Notes: generated from the letters alone by a model not told the origin. Positions 17,068 through 27,276 are shown, numbered from the stretch's first letter. The stretch is DNA of 40,583 bases from JBBQZU01 sp038207425 (GCA_038207425.1 JBBQZU010000026.1:1-40583), one strand, 5' to 3'. Translations and numbers: made by a program.

Positions 17068-17286
17068 TATGTGTAATCACGAATGTACGGACTTTAATTG
17101 GTTTATACTGTAGTTAAATTTGACATGCTCGTTCTGCACCCTTGTCGATACAGCCGGCTGGTATGCTGGCGTGCAGGCAATTATTCATGTTCTCGATCAG
17201 TTTGTTATGACATTTTTCGGGTGAAACAATGGATCAGAAACCCGTAGAATATCCATGCGCTGTACCCTGTCTTGTGTATCTGCTTT
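17068..17286. promoter_or_regulatory. Copper-operon upstream region with near-palindrome
   Basis: This region should hold the minus-strand promoter of the copper operon. A GC-rich dyad lies at 17148-17164: CAGCCGGCTG is a perfect 10-bp palindrome, flanked by ATA and GTAT. It sits about 80 bp upstream of the first gene. A weak -7-like box (TACATTCG versus the Bacteroidota TAnnTTTG) occurs close to the start. No regulator gene is found in the operon, so a repressor or activator would have to act in trans. Confidence 0.3.
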
Positions 17287-18546
17287 TTATTTATTTTTAA
17301 ATATGCAGTGCTTTTTCAAAGTATCGAGGTCATATTTCAATTTTATTCCCAATTCGGCGCTGGTGAAGGCATACTTTGAATATTGAATTGCCTGTGCTTT
17401 TATTTCAGCATGCTGTATTGTTTCTAACGAATTAAATGCTTTTTGCAATCGCAACATTACTTCTATGTTTGAAGCGCCATCTCTTGAAATAGGCCTGAAT
17501 GCATCATCAAAAAATTCATCCATCGAGATTGTTGGGACTTCTATAGAATCATATTGTACCTTACTTTCTTTCTCTTTTTCCAATGCACCATTCCATAAAA
17601 AAAGAAGTCTTTCTTGGCTGCCAATAATTTGGATGGCCGTTCCGGGATCATTAATTGCCGGGGATAATGCCCTACTGGCTATTTCTGATAATGCAATAAA
17701 CCCAAAGCGAGGGTCATCGTCAAACAATCTGGTATGTCCGACTTGAATGGCATCATTGACTTTTTCAGTCACTTTATTCAGATCGAAATCTTGGCTGGAA
17801 AGAATAAGTGCAATCTCTAAATTTTCATGAATCGATTTACCCGGAAGACAATTAAGTCGAATTTTTAGTCCCATCTCTTCAGCCAATTCTTGTAGAGCAT
17901 CCATATTTATATGTTGCACATATCCAACAGAATTTGCAAACACTGACTTGCCATTAGGAAAATTACCGGTTATGGGAAGCGCACTTAGAAAAGGATTTTT
18001 AATGTAGTTGCTTAGAGATTTCTTGGCAACTTTCTCTACCTGCATGATGGTATGCTCCAACCTGCCCAATCGTGAAATTCTGTCTACCCACCTTAAGAAG
18101 GAAAGTATAACTATCGCAAAAAACATCAAGGTGATGAGAAATAAAATAAACTTACCGGCTTTATCAAAATACCCAATATCCAGAGCAACGGTGGCAACGA
18201 TACTGTATATAAAAGCTCCTATGAACGTTGAAAGCGCATATTGCGACACATCGTCGGTGACTACAATTTTAAAAGACCTTGGCGTCGCTGTGTTACTCGC
18301 TGCGGAGAAAGCTGAAATCATTGAAGCAACAGCAAATATCGATATCACCAGCATGCTGGCGGATATGATGTCCAAAAGTCCTTCAATGGATTCTGACTTT
18401 ATAATCGGAACAATGTCATTGAGCCAAGTCTCATCGGCTTGATGGGCTACGAGTGCGGCGCCAACAGAAATTATGCAAAACACCGAAGGTCTAAACCATA
18501 AATGCTCCCGTAGTCTATTGTAATGTATGATCATCTTTTTTTTCAT
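17287..18546 (-). CDS. DUF2254 integral membrane protein
   Basis: A 419-aa protein with four N-terminal hydrophobic segments (about residues 20-36, 57-85, 103-125 and 130-150), followed by a long cytoplasmic part. The family hallmark GFIALSEIASRALSPAINDP is present at about residues 283-302, and DDPRFG just precedes it. DUF2254 has no established biochemical role. It is followed on the same strand by the copper operon after 220 bp, so a shared transcript is doubtful. ATG at 18546 gives a basic MKKK N-terminus, consistent with a cytoplasmic start. Confidence 0.9.
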   Translation of the reverse strand: MKKKMIIHYNRLREHLWFRPSVFCIISVGAALVAHQADETWLNDIVPIIKSESIEGLLDIISASMLVISIFAVASMISAFSAASNTATPRSFKIVVTDDVSQYALSTFIGAFIYSIVATVALDIGYFDKAGKFILFLITLMFFAIVILSFLRWVDRISRLGRLEHTIMQVEKVAKKSLSNYIKNPFLSALPITGNFPNGKSVFANSVGYVQHINMDALQELAEEMGLKIRLNCLPGKSIHENLEIALILSSQDFDLNKVTEKVNDAIQVGHTRLFDDDPRFGFIALSEIASRALSPAINDPGTAIQIIGSQERLLFLWNGALEKEKESKVQYDSIEVPTISMDEFFDDAFRPISRDGASNIEVMLRLQKAFNSLETIQHAEIKAQAIQYSKYAFTSAELGIKLKYDLDTLKKHCIFKNK

Positions 18547-18964
18547 AGTATTCTTTATTGAGTTTATCGGTATGTTACAACAGTTCTTTTGCCTTTTACA
18601 TGGTCAGTTTACATCCATAATAATGCCGTGCATACCCCCAAATTTACCCGATATATCATGTTAAAAACCAGAAACGTGAAGTTTTCCAAAAAAACGACTT
18701 TAAACACTCCTGTGCATCTCTTTCAAAACTTAAGGCTAGACTGCCGGCGGAATGGAACCAAAAATTTCTGCCTGCGCTTTTTAGGCGCAGTTCGCAAGTA
18801 AATCTTATTTACAAAAGCATTGTATAATATCAGACTGAGTTCTTTGCGCTACAGTTCAATCTGAGCACTCTGTTTTGATATTCGCAGCGAATTTCCATGT
18901 TTTCGCAAGCGCAAATGGAGTATTCCTTTTGCCGAAGTATTTCAATTCCTGCAAAGCATATTAT
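18547..18964. other. Intergenic, with hairpin at 18772-18790
   Basis: Contains no supportable gene. CTGCGC (18772-18777) and GCGCAG (18785-18790) form a 6-bp stem around TTTTTAG. It could be a weak terminator or a remnant repeat; no long T-run follows on either side. Confidence 0.4.
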
Positions 18965-19156
18965 TTACAGCACTTTTTTCACCCTGCCCACTTGCCCGTC
19001 TTTCAAACGCACCTTGATGCCATGGGGGTGCGTTGAAGATTTTGTAAAAATGTCAAACACGATTCCTTTGGTCAAGGCCCCAGTTCTCTGATCTTTTTTA
19101 AGCACAATCTCCACTGCTGCGCCAAGTGAAACAGGTATTCTTTCCGTTCCGTTCAT
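18965..19156 (-). CDS. ywbE: YwbE family protein (DUF2196)
   Basis: A 63-aa protein with the YwbE pattern: PVSLGAAVEIVLKKDQRTGA, then LTKGIV and THPHGIKVRL followed by GQVGRVKKV. It is full length for this family of about 60-70 residues. Its function is unestablished; the fold is expected to be a small beta-barrel. Its ATG overlaps the stop of the upstream S4 gene (19153-19156), so the two are translationally coupled. Confidence 0.88.
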   Translation of the reverse strand: MNGTERIPVSLGAAVEIVLKKDQRTGALTKGIVFDIFTKSSTHPHGIKVRLKDGQVGRVKKVL

Positions 19157-19374
19157 TCCGCAATTTCTATGCGTTGACCATTAAATTCGGTTGTGTCGCC
19201 CACGCGCATTTTCTTGCGTTTTTGCAATTCCACAACGCCATTTACTTTTACCATTCCTTCTTGAATCACAGCGTGGGCTTCCCCGCCAGAACCGACCACT
19301 CTCATGAGCTTCAAAAGTTTATCAAGTGTAATGAAGGAATTGTCATCGGTAAGTGTGAAAATATGGCGTGTCAT
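19153..19374 (-). CDS. Small S4-domain RNA-binding protein (YbcJ/YaaA-like)
   Basis: A 73-aa protein made almost entirely of an S4 domain: ITLDKLLKLMRVVGSGGEA, then VIQEGMVKVNGVVELQKRKKM and RVGD. Single-domain S4 proteins of this class (YbcJ, YaaA) are linked to RNA or ribosome binding. Coupling with ywbE by a 4-bp overlap suggests a joint role, possibly in ribosome- or RNA-related work. Confidence 0.88.
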   Translation of the reverse strand: MTRHIFTLTDDNSFITLDKLLKLMRVVGSGGEAHAVIQEGMVKVNGVVELQKRKKMRVGDTTEFNGQRIEIAE

Positions 19375-19843
19375 TGGTGCTTTATAAAGTACGAATATAG
19401 CTACTACAATGTTGTGCGGCTTGGCGATATGACGGATTTTTAGAATAAAGGTTTATTAGGAGAACAAATGTTGAACTTTATGAATGGAGCGCCATTATGG
19501 CCACCATAGAGTGCTTCCATTTCTGCTGTGACTACTCATTCTGAACTGCCACAGCATGGCCAATTTCTAAAAGATGACTCTGATGTATTGCGCTTGATCT
19601 TTATACTTTAAGCACCAGTTAGGAGAGACCTAGATTTTGTTGGTGAAGAAACAAGAGCCATTGACATTAACAAATTCGTTTTCCGCAATACCAAGTGGAA
19701 CACTTATTATGCAATGACGAAACCTTATTGGCAATAGATCGCATTTGTAGAAAGGCGTACAAAGAGAACTTCTATTGCGACTTGCGCTTTCACTGTTCAG
19801 GATTCCTTCATAATTTAATATTCTGAGCTGAATAGGCTGCAAC
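19375..19843. other. Intergenic region between S4 gene and ppc
   Basis: About 470 bp that must hold the promoter of the S4/ywbE pair and the ppc terminator. A plus-strand open stretch at about 19613-19736 reads protein-like (DFVGEETRAIDIN) but has no start and no family I recognise; it may be a remnant. Confidence 0.4.
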
Positions 19844-22564
19844 CTATCCTGTGTTTTTTAATCCGCTTGACAGGGCATTTATAAGGCTAAGCAATTGGGT
19901 TAAAATCTTCTCTTTTTCAACTGTGTTTTCTTCTTTTATATTGCGCCATTCTCTCAAGTATTTGATGTGTAAGTAATGCAATTTTCCTAGTTTTTCATTT
20001 CGCCATTTCAGGTTATCATATTGTCCGGTTCTTCTATGCGAAGCAGGCTGTTCAAAAAGATCTTCTAGCATTTGAACACTGTGTTGGTGGTCAGTGAGAA
20101 TTTTATTCATAAATAGTTCTCTTTCATCTGCTTCATCATCCAATACTGCGTATTGCTTCATAATGTTCAGATCAGAAAGAATGAGATTGGTTTCTGTTTG
20201 TATCATTAAAAACTTTAAGAAACTCCATGTATGAATAGATTGCTTTAAATGTAAATATGCTTCGGGCATTTCTGATTTTAATTCCTTTAGTGCTTCACCA
20301 AGACCATACCAGCCAGTCATGGTAATTCTCGAGAGGTTCCAGCTAAACACCCAAGGTATAGCCCTCAAGTCATTTAACGACCTGTTGCCTGTTCTTCTTG
20401 CCGGTCTTGAGCCAATTTTACTTCTTTCCAAAACATCAATGCAAGTTGTGGTACTGTAAAAATGAATAAAGCCGGGCATTTCAATAAGCTGCCTGTAATG
20501 TTCAAAAGATTTTTGGGCCAAAATTTCCATTATTTGCAGAGGAAAAGCCGCTGCTTCGGTCTTTGTATGGTTTTTAATAATGTGCCTGGCCACCCCTGAA
20601 GAAAGCGCATTCAGGTTGTAGCTGGCAGTCACAGGATTTCCAAAAAGTTGCGCTACAGATTCGCCCTGAACCGTAATTTTAATGGTTCCGCAAACTGTGT
20701 TTTCAGGCATGCTTTCTAGAAACCGGTGGTATTTACTTCCGCCTCTGCTGATTGTGCCTCCTGTTCCGTGAAAAAAATAAACTTCAGTATTGTTTTTTCT
20801 GCCAACTTCAGTAAGCAATTTTTCGGCCTTGTATAAATTCCATTTACTGGCTATGGTTCCTCCGTCTTTATTACTGTCGCTGTAACCCAGCATCACTTCT
20901 TGTTTGTGGGCTAATCTTTCCGCTCTTTCTTTTGTAATTGGGTGTTGAAGAAATTTTTCTAAAATATCAGGACCGTGCTGTAAGTCTGAGATCGTTTCAA
21001 ATAAAGGCACAACGCTTATGCCGGTATGAAGCAATTGGGTTTCATTCATCAGCAGGTACACCACCAATAAATCGCTGAAATTACCGGTCATACTAATTAT
21101 AAATGAACCTATTCCATCTGCACCATATTGGTTTATATGCTTACGAACAACCCGGTAACAATCTAATAAATTGTCGGCCTCAACGCCATAAGATACGGAG
21201 ACATCCGTAATGGGTGTATTGCGAGTAAGCAAATGATTCAAAAAGTCAACCCGCTTTCTTTCTTCCCAGTTTTCAAAGTCATATTCATTATCGCCAATGG
21301 ACTTCAAAATCTGAGAAATGGCGCTATTGTGATATGCGCTGTTTTGTCTGATATCCAATTTTGCCAAATGAAACCCAAAGCATTGTACAAGTCTTTCTAA
21401 GGGAAAAAGTAAATCTTCGGCAAGGCCGTAGAAGCCGTTTTCAATAAAGATAACTCTCAAAAATTTTAAATCGGCTTCCAGTTCTCTGCTCGATCTATAA
21501 AAGGTGTTGGAATCTGCAAATTTTTCAGATAGCGTGTTTTCAATTTGGAGCAAAACCAGATGAGCAAATTGTCGCCAGGGTTCGTATGGATTTCTTTGAA
21601 CTGCCCTGATGCCTATTTCTCCTAATGCTTTTGATTTATTTTCTATGGCCTGAGTTAGCGAAGGTAAAACGTAATTGGTAATGGACGATACCGATAGTTT
21701 TTTTACCAAATTCAATAGTGTATCCTTAATAAGCAGCAGCGCTGCTTGTCTATGTAGCAATAAAGTGTCCTGAGTAATTGAAGGAGTTACAAATGGGTGT
21801 CCGTCCCTATCGCCACCAACCCAACTTCCGAAATTAATTTTAGGTAGGACATCAGGATTTTTTATTTTGTTGGCATTAAAACCTAATGCCATCCAGGAAC
21901 TTTTTAAATGCTGATCGCTTTTCTCTAATACCTGAGGAAACACTTTACTTAAATAATGCAAAACATTTGCTCTTTCATCTCTGATGTCTGGTTTTTCTAA
22001 ATAAATTTCTCCGGTTCTCCACCATCTTTCCAATAAATTGATGATCTTTTCTTTGATTACATCGAGTTCCAGCTTGCTCAATGAAGTATTTTCTCTTTGT
22101 ACAAGAAGTAAGTAAAGTTCTCGGTGAATCTCAATGACGGTTATTCTTTTTGCCTCTGTTGGATGAGCCGTAAGTACAACAATCACTGTAGTTTTGGAAA
22201 TAGCCGCGAGCATTTCGTCTTCATTTACCGATGCGTCTTTCCAAATTTGAAATGCTTCTGCCCATGAACCTCTAATTGAGGCTATTTCTTCCCGATCCTC
22301 CATTTTCCTCCGGTATTGCGTAGCCGCATTTTCCTCTACCAAAGTCATCAATTGGAAATAGATGCTCAGCGATTGTATTGTTTTTTCGACGGAAACATTG
22401 GCTTGTTCTGCTTCTGGCTCCTGGGAGGTGTTGTTTATAAGCGAGATCACTTCCGGCTCGTTAATGCCTGCCAGCATTTCTGTATAGCATTCAACAAGAA
22501 ATATTCTGTCTTCAGATATTTTACGATAAGGATCTTCTGTAGTCTTCATATTTTTAGAATTCAT
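19844..22564 (-). CDS. ppc: Phosphoenolpyruvate carboxylase
   Basis: A 906-aa protein of normal family length. It fixes bicarbonate onto PEP to give oxaloacetate, which refills the TCA cycle. Visible motifs are the catalytic-histidine site VLTAHPTEAKR (H134), GGDRDGHPFVT, HLAKLDIRQNS, the active-site VMLGYSDSNKDGG, FFHGTGGTISRGGS, the flexible SRPARR loop, and a C-terminus that ends in NTG as usual. The segment after SRPARR (IPWVFSWNLSRITMTGWYGLG) departs from the common AWTQ version, which fits a divergent Bacteroidota subfamily. The frame is intact throughout. ATG 22564 or the nearby internal ATG (residue 6) could be the start. Confidence 0.96.
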   Translation of the reverse strand: MNSKNMKTTEDPYRKISEDRIFLVECYTEMLAGINEPEVISLINNTSQEPEAEQANVSVEKTIQSLSIYFQLMTLVEENAATQYRRKMEDREEIASIRGSWAEAFQIWKDASVNEDEMLAAISKTTVIVVLTAHPTEAKRITVIEIHRELYLLLVQRENTSLSKLELDVIKEKIINLLERWWRTGEIYLEKPDIRDERANVLHYLSKVFPQVLEKSDQHLKSSWMALGFNANKIKNPDVLPKINFGSWVGGDRDGHPFVTPSITQDTLLLHRQAALLLIKDTLLNLVKKLSVSSITNYVLPSLTQAIENKSKALGEIGIRAVQRNPYEPWRQFAHLVLLQIENTLSEKFADSNTFYRSSRELEADLKFLRVIFIENGFYGLAEDLLFPLERLVQCFGFHLAKLDIRQNSAYHNSAISQILKSIGDNEYDFENWEERKRVDFLNHLLTRNTPITDVSVSYGVEADNLLDCYRVVRKHINQYGADGIGSFIISMTGNFSDLLVVYLLMNETQLLHTGISVVPLFETISDLQHGPDILEKFLQHPITKERAERLAHKQEVMLGYSDSNKDGGTIASKWNLYKAEKLLTEVGRKNNTEVYFFHGTGGTISRGGSKYHRFLESMPENTVCGTIKITVQGESVAQLFGNPVTASYNLNALSSGVARHIIKNHTKTEAAAFPLQIMEILAQKSFEHYRQLIEMPGFIHFYSTTTCIDVLERSKIGSRPARRTGNRSLNDLRAIPWVFSWNLSRITMTGWYGLGEALKELKSEMPEAYLHLKQSIHTWSFLKFLMIQTETNLILSDLNIMKQYAVLDDEADERELFMNKILTDHQHSVQMLEDLFEQPASHRRTGQYDNLKWRNEKLGKLHYLHIKYLREWRNIKEENTVEKEKILTQLLSLINALSSGLKNTG

Positions 22565-23361
22565 CCATTGATAGGTTGTAATATGGCTTTTCGGGTTTTA
22601 CAAGAAAGTTTATGGTTTTAATTCAGTTTCTTCAAACTTTGGCAAATCAGCGTTTACCAGTTTAATCTTTTTAAGCGTATACCACGCACACAAGTACTTT
22701 CTGAAACTTTCCTACAAAAACCCGAAACTAATGCAAAAATCATCACTTAAGCTTCAGGAATTAAAATTAAGAAAAAATAAACAAGTTGGAAATCGTATCT
22801 CTATTATGTGAATGACGCGATTAAGTTCTGGTGTCCAATATCCATGGTACTTCAGATAGCTTTTCAGACCAGCAGAAATTTTGTTATCACAGTGTTGAGA
22901 TACGAGTTCCACAAATCGGATTGCAAAAGGCCTTCAAAAAGGCTTTTAAGTCACTTTTGTACCATACAGGCCTTCTCTGGAAGAAAGTAGGGCGAAATCA
23001 GCTAATATGAATGTTGCGAGCAAATGGACAAGCATTGGGCGAATGAGGCTATCCAATGAAGAAAATGGGATTCACTGAAGGTTGTTCAAAGGCTACCGCT
23101 GTTATGGCTAAGGGCCTTTATTACGCTGCAAATACCTCAACGTCATTCTTGTCAATGAAGCTTATTTCCTTTTTGATTTTGACTTGCGCTCATCCTTGAC
23201 AGACTAAATCAAAATGTCTGATTTTGTCATAAATGGGTTTCAAAATTTCTTTCCCGGCTTGTCAATAAAACCATACCTGCCGCTTAACTTTTTGTCCAGA
23301 AAATCATTGCAAGTCCAGTTGTGTAATTGCTAACGTATTTATTGCCAAAGCATGACACGTC
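22565..23361. other. Long intergenic region upstream of ppc
   Basis: About 800 bp without a supportable gene. Only short frames without domains are found (for example 22808-22990). It contains the hairpin at 22925-22947. The ppc promoter should lie in its first 150 bp. Confidence 0.5.
22925..22947. terminator. A/T-flanked hairpin, possible bidirectional terminator
   Basis: AAAAGGCCTT (22925-22934), loop CAAA, then AAGGCTTTT (22939-22947): nine pairs with one bulged G, with A-run before and T-run after. It lies about 415 bp beyond the stop of the minus-strand hydrolase gene, so its assignment to that gene is uncertain. The 3' side plus the next bases (GGCTTTTAAGTCA) resembles 35210-35230. Confidence 0.35.
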
Positions 23362-24255
23362 TTATTTAAAAGTAACCATATCTATAATTTTTTCAGAAAT
23401 GCTGTCAGCATAAAAATCTGGACCGCATATGTGACATTTTTTAATTTCATAAAATTCTTTTGGTGCATTTGCATTATCAAATATTTTCTGTCCCATTTTG
23501 AAAGGAATAACTTTGTCTTCGGTGCTATGAATAACTAAAACAGGTTTTTCAAAAGTCCTTATTGATTTGAAAGCACTGTACTTTTCACTTACTAATATTC
23601 GTCCAAAAATGCCTGCCGTTTTTGCTGCAATGTCTTTATGTGAAGAAAAAGCCCCTTCCATCACAAGTCCGTCAATATCTGCTTGTCTTTTTTCGGCAAC
23701 AACTGCTGATAAGTGACCACCTAATGATTGTCCATAAATTACCAGCTTGGTATCTTTTATGTCAGGTCTGCTTTTTACAAAGCTTAATGCAGAATAGGCG
23801 TCAATCAATACATTTTCTCTTGTTGCTTTACCTTCTGAAAACCCAAAACCGCTATAGTCAAATACGAAAACCTGAAAGCCATATTTTAATAAGGGTGTCA
23901 TTGCATGATATTCACTCATTAAAAAACCTGCGTTACCGTGAAAATTCAGTAATGTAATTGTCGGTATTTTATTTTTGGGTTTTAGAACCCACCCATTAAG
24001 TTTATTGCCGTTTGAACTTTCAAAAACAACGCTTTCAATTGTGAAGTCAAATTCAATCGTGTCTTTTCCATTTTTTAAGAATGTTGGTTGATAAGTGTCT
24101 GCACTAAAAGTAACCCATGTTGTATCCGTTGCCGAATTCATCGTTAATTTTCTAACGTGGGCCGGAACTTTTGTTGGTTGCAGATACATTTTATTAAAGC
24201 TGCAAGATGTCAAAAATGTCATTACCAGTATTAAGAGATAGCATTTATTTGTCAT
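23362..24255 (-). CDS. Alpha/beta hydrolase lipoprotein (serine aminopeptidase/S33-like)
   Basis: A 297-aa protein. The lipobox FLTSC places the lipidated cysteine at C18. The hydrolase core has LNFHGNAGFL (oxyanion region, about 103-112), VFDYSGFGFSEG (131-142), the nucleophile elbow YGQSLGGH with S177, HSTEDKVIPF with D247, and H275 in KKCHICG. The triad is complete. It belongs with 'alpha/beta hydrolase, BAAT/S33-like' proteins that cleave esters or peptides; the substrate is unknown. The gene stands alone, with long non-coding DNA on both sides. Confidence 0.9.
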   Translation of the reverse strand: MTNKCYLLILVMTFLTSCSFNKMYLQPTKVPAHVRKLTMNSATDTTWVTFSADTYQPTFLKNGKDTIEFDFTIESVVFESSNGNKLNGWVLKPKNKIPTITLLNFHGNAGFLMSEYHAMTPLLKYGFQVFVFDYSGFGFSEGKATRENVLIDAYSALSFVKSRPDIKDTKLVIYGQSLGGHLSAVVAEKRQADIDGLVMEGAFSSHKDIAAKTAGIFGRILVSEKYSAFKSIRTFEKPVLVIHSTEDKVIPFKMGQKIFDNANAPKEFYEIKKCHICGPDFYADSISEKIIDMVTFK

Positions 24256-24678
24256 ATTCGTCTTGTTTCATTGACACTGCCGTCAGCTTGTGAAAAAATT
24301 TCTGCCTTCTTATTCATTTTGCCGATGTATTCGGATGTGTTGAAGGGAATTGATTTTAGCGTCGTGCTAAATTAGATGAAAAAATCCGCATCATGGTTAT
24401 TTAAGGCCAGAAGCGTGATGGCAGGCAGCTCTTGAGAATTTGCAAGTTTAAACGCAAAAGGCGTAGCACACAAGAGCCATAACTTTAGCTGGAAAGTCTC
24501 ATCCTGATCAAGCCCCGTTCTGCGTGAAAGAGATGCGGCCAGTGGGTTAAGGTCTGCAGGTAGAAATCAACGAGCGGAGATGAGTAGAACTGGGCCGGAA
24601 GAGCTTTTGTTTTTGGCATACACGCTGAGCGAAAGCTCATTTTGAAGAGGAAGTTCTTTTTGGATAATTATTTCTGTT
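24256..24678. other. Intergenic, degraded
   Basis: About 420 bp with no coherent frame and no motif I can identify. It must contain the promoter of the lipoprotein hydrolase close to 24256. Confidence 0.4.
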
Positions 24679-24888
24679 TTAAAACAAAGTGGTAATCAGT
24701 CCAATTGATATACAAAAGGATACTGCTTGGTTGGTCCAAAATATAGAGTTGGCAAGATTCAAAATATTGGCTGTCTCGAAGGTTAAAGCTGCGTTTTGTG
24801 CCACGTAATATTCAAATCCCGGAGTTAGCTTAATGATCGTCGTTGATGCCTGTTTTTCACTTACTTTAAAGTTGTTCTGCAAACCGCG
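24679..24888 (-). pseudogene. C-terminal remnant of an outer-membrane beta-barrel protein
   Basis: About 70 codons preceded by an in-frame TAA, so no normal start; only a TTG at 24882 is available. The text IIKLTPGFEYYVAQNAALTF is the repeat-like 'PG.EY(F/Y)V..N.AL' strand typical of small Bacteroidota porin-like barrels, and the end ISIGLITTLF has the terminal phenylalanine. The upstream two-thirds of the protein is missing. Confidence 0.5.
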
Positions 24889-25282
24889 AATTTAAGGTTA
24901 CGTGTAATGACTTTTTCCGACCTCCCAAAGGAAAATGAATTTAACTCTTTCATTGCTTATTCTATATCCCAGTCCAATCACCTAATCGTAAAAATTTAAC
25001 CTTCTATTTACAACATTGGTTGTTTGATTTTCCATTATGCTGAACCTGTTTGCTCGGTTGTCAAAATTAAACCGCACAAATAGACTGTTATCCTTATTTA
25101 TTCTCTATTCTAATCCTGGTTTAATCAGGCTTCCTGGTTCAATATTTTTTTACGACGATATGCAATATCCAAAGTCAAAAGGGAAGTATAGTTTGGATAA
25201 GAAGAGAGGTGAGTCTTCAGATTGGGCATATAGGGCCGAACTGAATAGGGTGAATAGCAAAGCACCTATGTAGGATTTCATT
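24889..25282. other. Intergenic, no supported gene
   Basis: About 390 bp. A 78-codon plus-strand frame (25037-25273) has no domain and unusual composition, and I reject it. Confidence 0.4.
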
Positions 25283-26647
25283 TTAAGTATTTATTATTTT
25301 CATTGCTTCACGCATCCCCGAATTGTAAGCACCATGAGCTGTAGCATGGTATTTAATATTTGTGGCTTCTCCTGCAAAATGGATTCTTCCAACTTCTTTT
25401 TGAAGGTCTTCAAAATCTTCTTCTTTTGCTCCCACTGGAACATGTGAATATGAACCTTGAGAAAACTCATCCGAATTGCAAGCAGTTTTCCTGATGTTTT
25501 TAAATTCAATTTCTTTTCCAGGATGTGCCTTGTGAAAAATCTTTTGGTAAGATTTCTTAATGGTTTCAAGGTCATTTTCTTCCACCCATTTTCCTGCTTC
25601 GGCAACTGGCATGGCCACAAGCACAGGCTTTTCTTTGTAATGCTGGTAGTTAACGGCTATTCCGAAAGCATTTCCTTGTTCCGAATTATAGCACTGAAAA
25701 TCAGAATCGCCATCCCAAAACTTTTCACTAAATTCCACCACGACCTTATTAAAAATTCCCATTTGCATATTTGAGAATGAATTTACTTTCCATTCTGGCA
25801 GTGATGGCGAGAACTTTATTTTTTGTTTTTGTAAAATACTTATAGTTACTGTTACAATTACATAGTCAGCTATAAATACTTCCTGATCGGTTATTACTTC
25901 AACAGTATTTGCGTTATGTCTAATCTCACGAACATTACTATCTAATTTTACATTCACTCCTTTTAACAAATTATTCACAATTTGGCTATATCCGCTTAAT
26001 ACCAAATAGTCGTTATCTTCGCTCCGAATGGAGTTATTTAAATAATACTTTGCCGAAGCATGATCAATATTGGCAGCTAGATTATTTGAGTAACTCTCTT
26101 TTATTAATGAAATAATGTCATGTTCTTTATCTGTATGTTGCTGTTCAAATATTATCAATTCAATGGCCTGTTTTATAGAGATGTCTGTTTTAGAATTATT
26201 TAGAACTTTTGCATTTCTGTTCAACATTTTTTCAAATTGATTGTAAAATAAACCCAATCGAAGTTTACCAATTTTAGCGCCGTTGCGATCATATACTTTT
26301 AGATTTGAAAAATTTGTTCTTTTCGTTTATATCTTAAGTCGGATGGCATACTCCAATAAGAGATTTTCTGGATCATTTCTACCATGTATCCAGTTAGCAC
26401 CCAATTCAATCGCATACCCCCAATCATTGTTGGTTTGAATACGTCCGCCAGTTCTATTTCTTGCATCAGGTATGGTTACTTCAAATCCAGCATCAGTTAA
26501 GTTTTTAGCTGCTGCTGCACCTGCAATTCCTGCTCCTACTATAATTACTTTTTTAGAGTTGTGCGAAGAAAGTTTATTACCCCAAGAATAGAACGGAATG
26601 GAAACTAGCCCTAAAGACGTGATTTTAATGAAGTCTTTTCTTTGCAT
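25283..26647 (-). pseudogene. Flavin amine oxidase-like gene interrupted by in-frame TAA
   Basis: Read from ATG 26647, MQRKDFIKITSLGL is a degenerate twin-arginine-type leader. The FAD-binding VIIVGAGIAGAAAAKNL follows, then RNRTGGRI, ELGANWIHG and LEYAIRLKI, then TAA at 26329-26327. The same frame continues without shift through FSNLKVYDRNG and the body of the enzyme to the classical C-terminal FAD site (RIHFAGEAT, AYNSGMREAMKII). Rejoined, the protein has about 454 residues, normal for flavin monoamine oxidases. One nonsense codon (likely AAA or CAA to TAA) thus splits it. The residue at the end of the second FAD strand is Asp (PDARNRTGG) where Glu is usual. The distal piece lacks the dinucleotide-binding fold and should be inactive. 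Confidence 0.88.
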
Positions 26648-26706
26648 CTTTTTTTCTGCAAAGATTGAAACCATTTAGAAGGCTTCAGTTGACATATGTC
26701 ACAAAA

Positions 26707-27276
26707 TCACCTTGCCTTCAAACGACTCAGCGTTTCACGGGTGATACCGAGATAAGAAGCAATATAGGTCAATGGAATGCGCTGGAATATTTGTGGTTCA
26801 TGGTCAAGAAGCCTTATGTATCTGTCCATAGATGTTTTCATCTGGGAATAGTGAATTCTGTCTTCCAGGAACAGAGCATATTCTTCTATAATGGCATTAA
26901 TAAAATTTGCTATTTCTATATTGTTCCGCATCAAGGGTTTCAATTGTTTAAAGTTGATGGATATTAACGTGGCATTTTCTACCAATTCAATGGTTTCTCT
27001 TGATGGATTATCTTTAAAATTATACAGAGAACCGACCATTTCATTTTCTAGAGCAAACCAGGTATTTACTTCAACACCGTCGTTCATGTAATAGCTTCTT
27101 ACAGCACCTTTCACTACAAAATAGGCATAGTCGTGTCGCTGGTTCTCTTTGATAAGAATATGCTTTTTGCTAAAGTTTAGAACAGCAAGATATTTGCAAA
27201 TTTCAACTACGCTCTGCTGACGAATATTTTGTTGTGTTGAGTAACGTTCAAAAAGCTTTTTGAATTCAGTGTCCAT
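26707..27276 (-). CDS. Crp/Fnr-family transcriptional regulator
   Basis: A 189-aa protein. A cNMP-binding-like beta-roll covers about 20-125 (LIKENQRHDYAYFVVKGAVR), and a helical region and C-terminal HTH follow (IPLTYIASYLGITRETLSRL, about 167-186). The beta-roll lacks a clear phosphate-binding RxA cassette, as is common in small Bacteroidota Crp/Fnr proteins, so the effector is uncertain. It lies upstream of the broken amine oxidase on the same strand, with about 60 bp between the genes, and could once have controlled it. Confidence 0.88.
   Translation of the reverse strand: MDTEFKKLFERYSTQQNIRQQSVVEICKYLAVLNFSKKHILIKENQRHDYAYFVVKGAVRSYYMNDGVEVNTWFALENEMVGSLYNFKDNPSRETIELVENATLISINFKQLKPLMRNNIEIANFINAIIEEYALFLEDRIHYSQMKTSMDRYIRLLDHEPQIFQRIPLTYIASYLGITRETLSRLKAR

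Noticed and set aside
19613..19736. Protein-like open stretch without start (DFVGEETRAID)
   Set aside because: No start, no family; mentioned only as a possible remnant.
25037..25273. 78-codon plus-strand frame
   Set aside because: No domain or start context; probably chance in AT-rich DNA.
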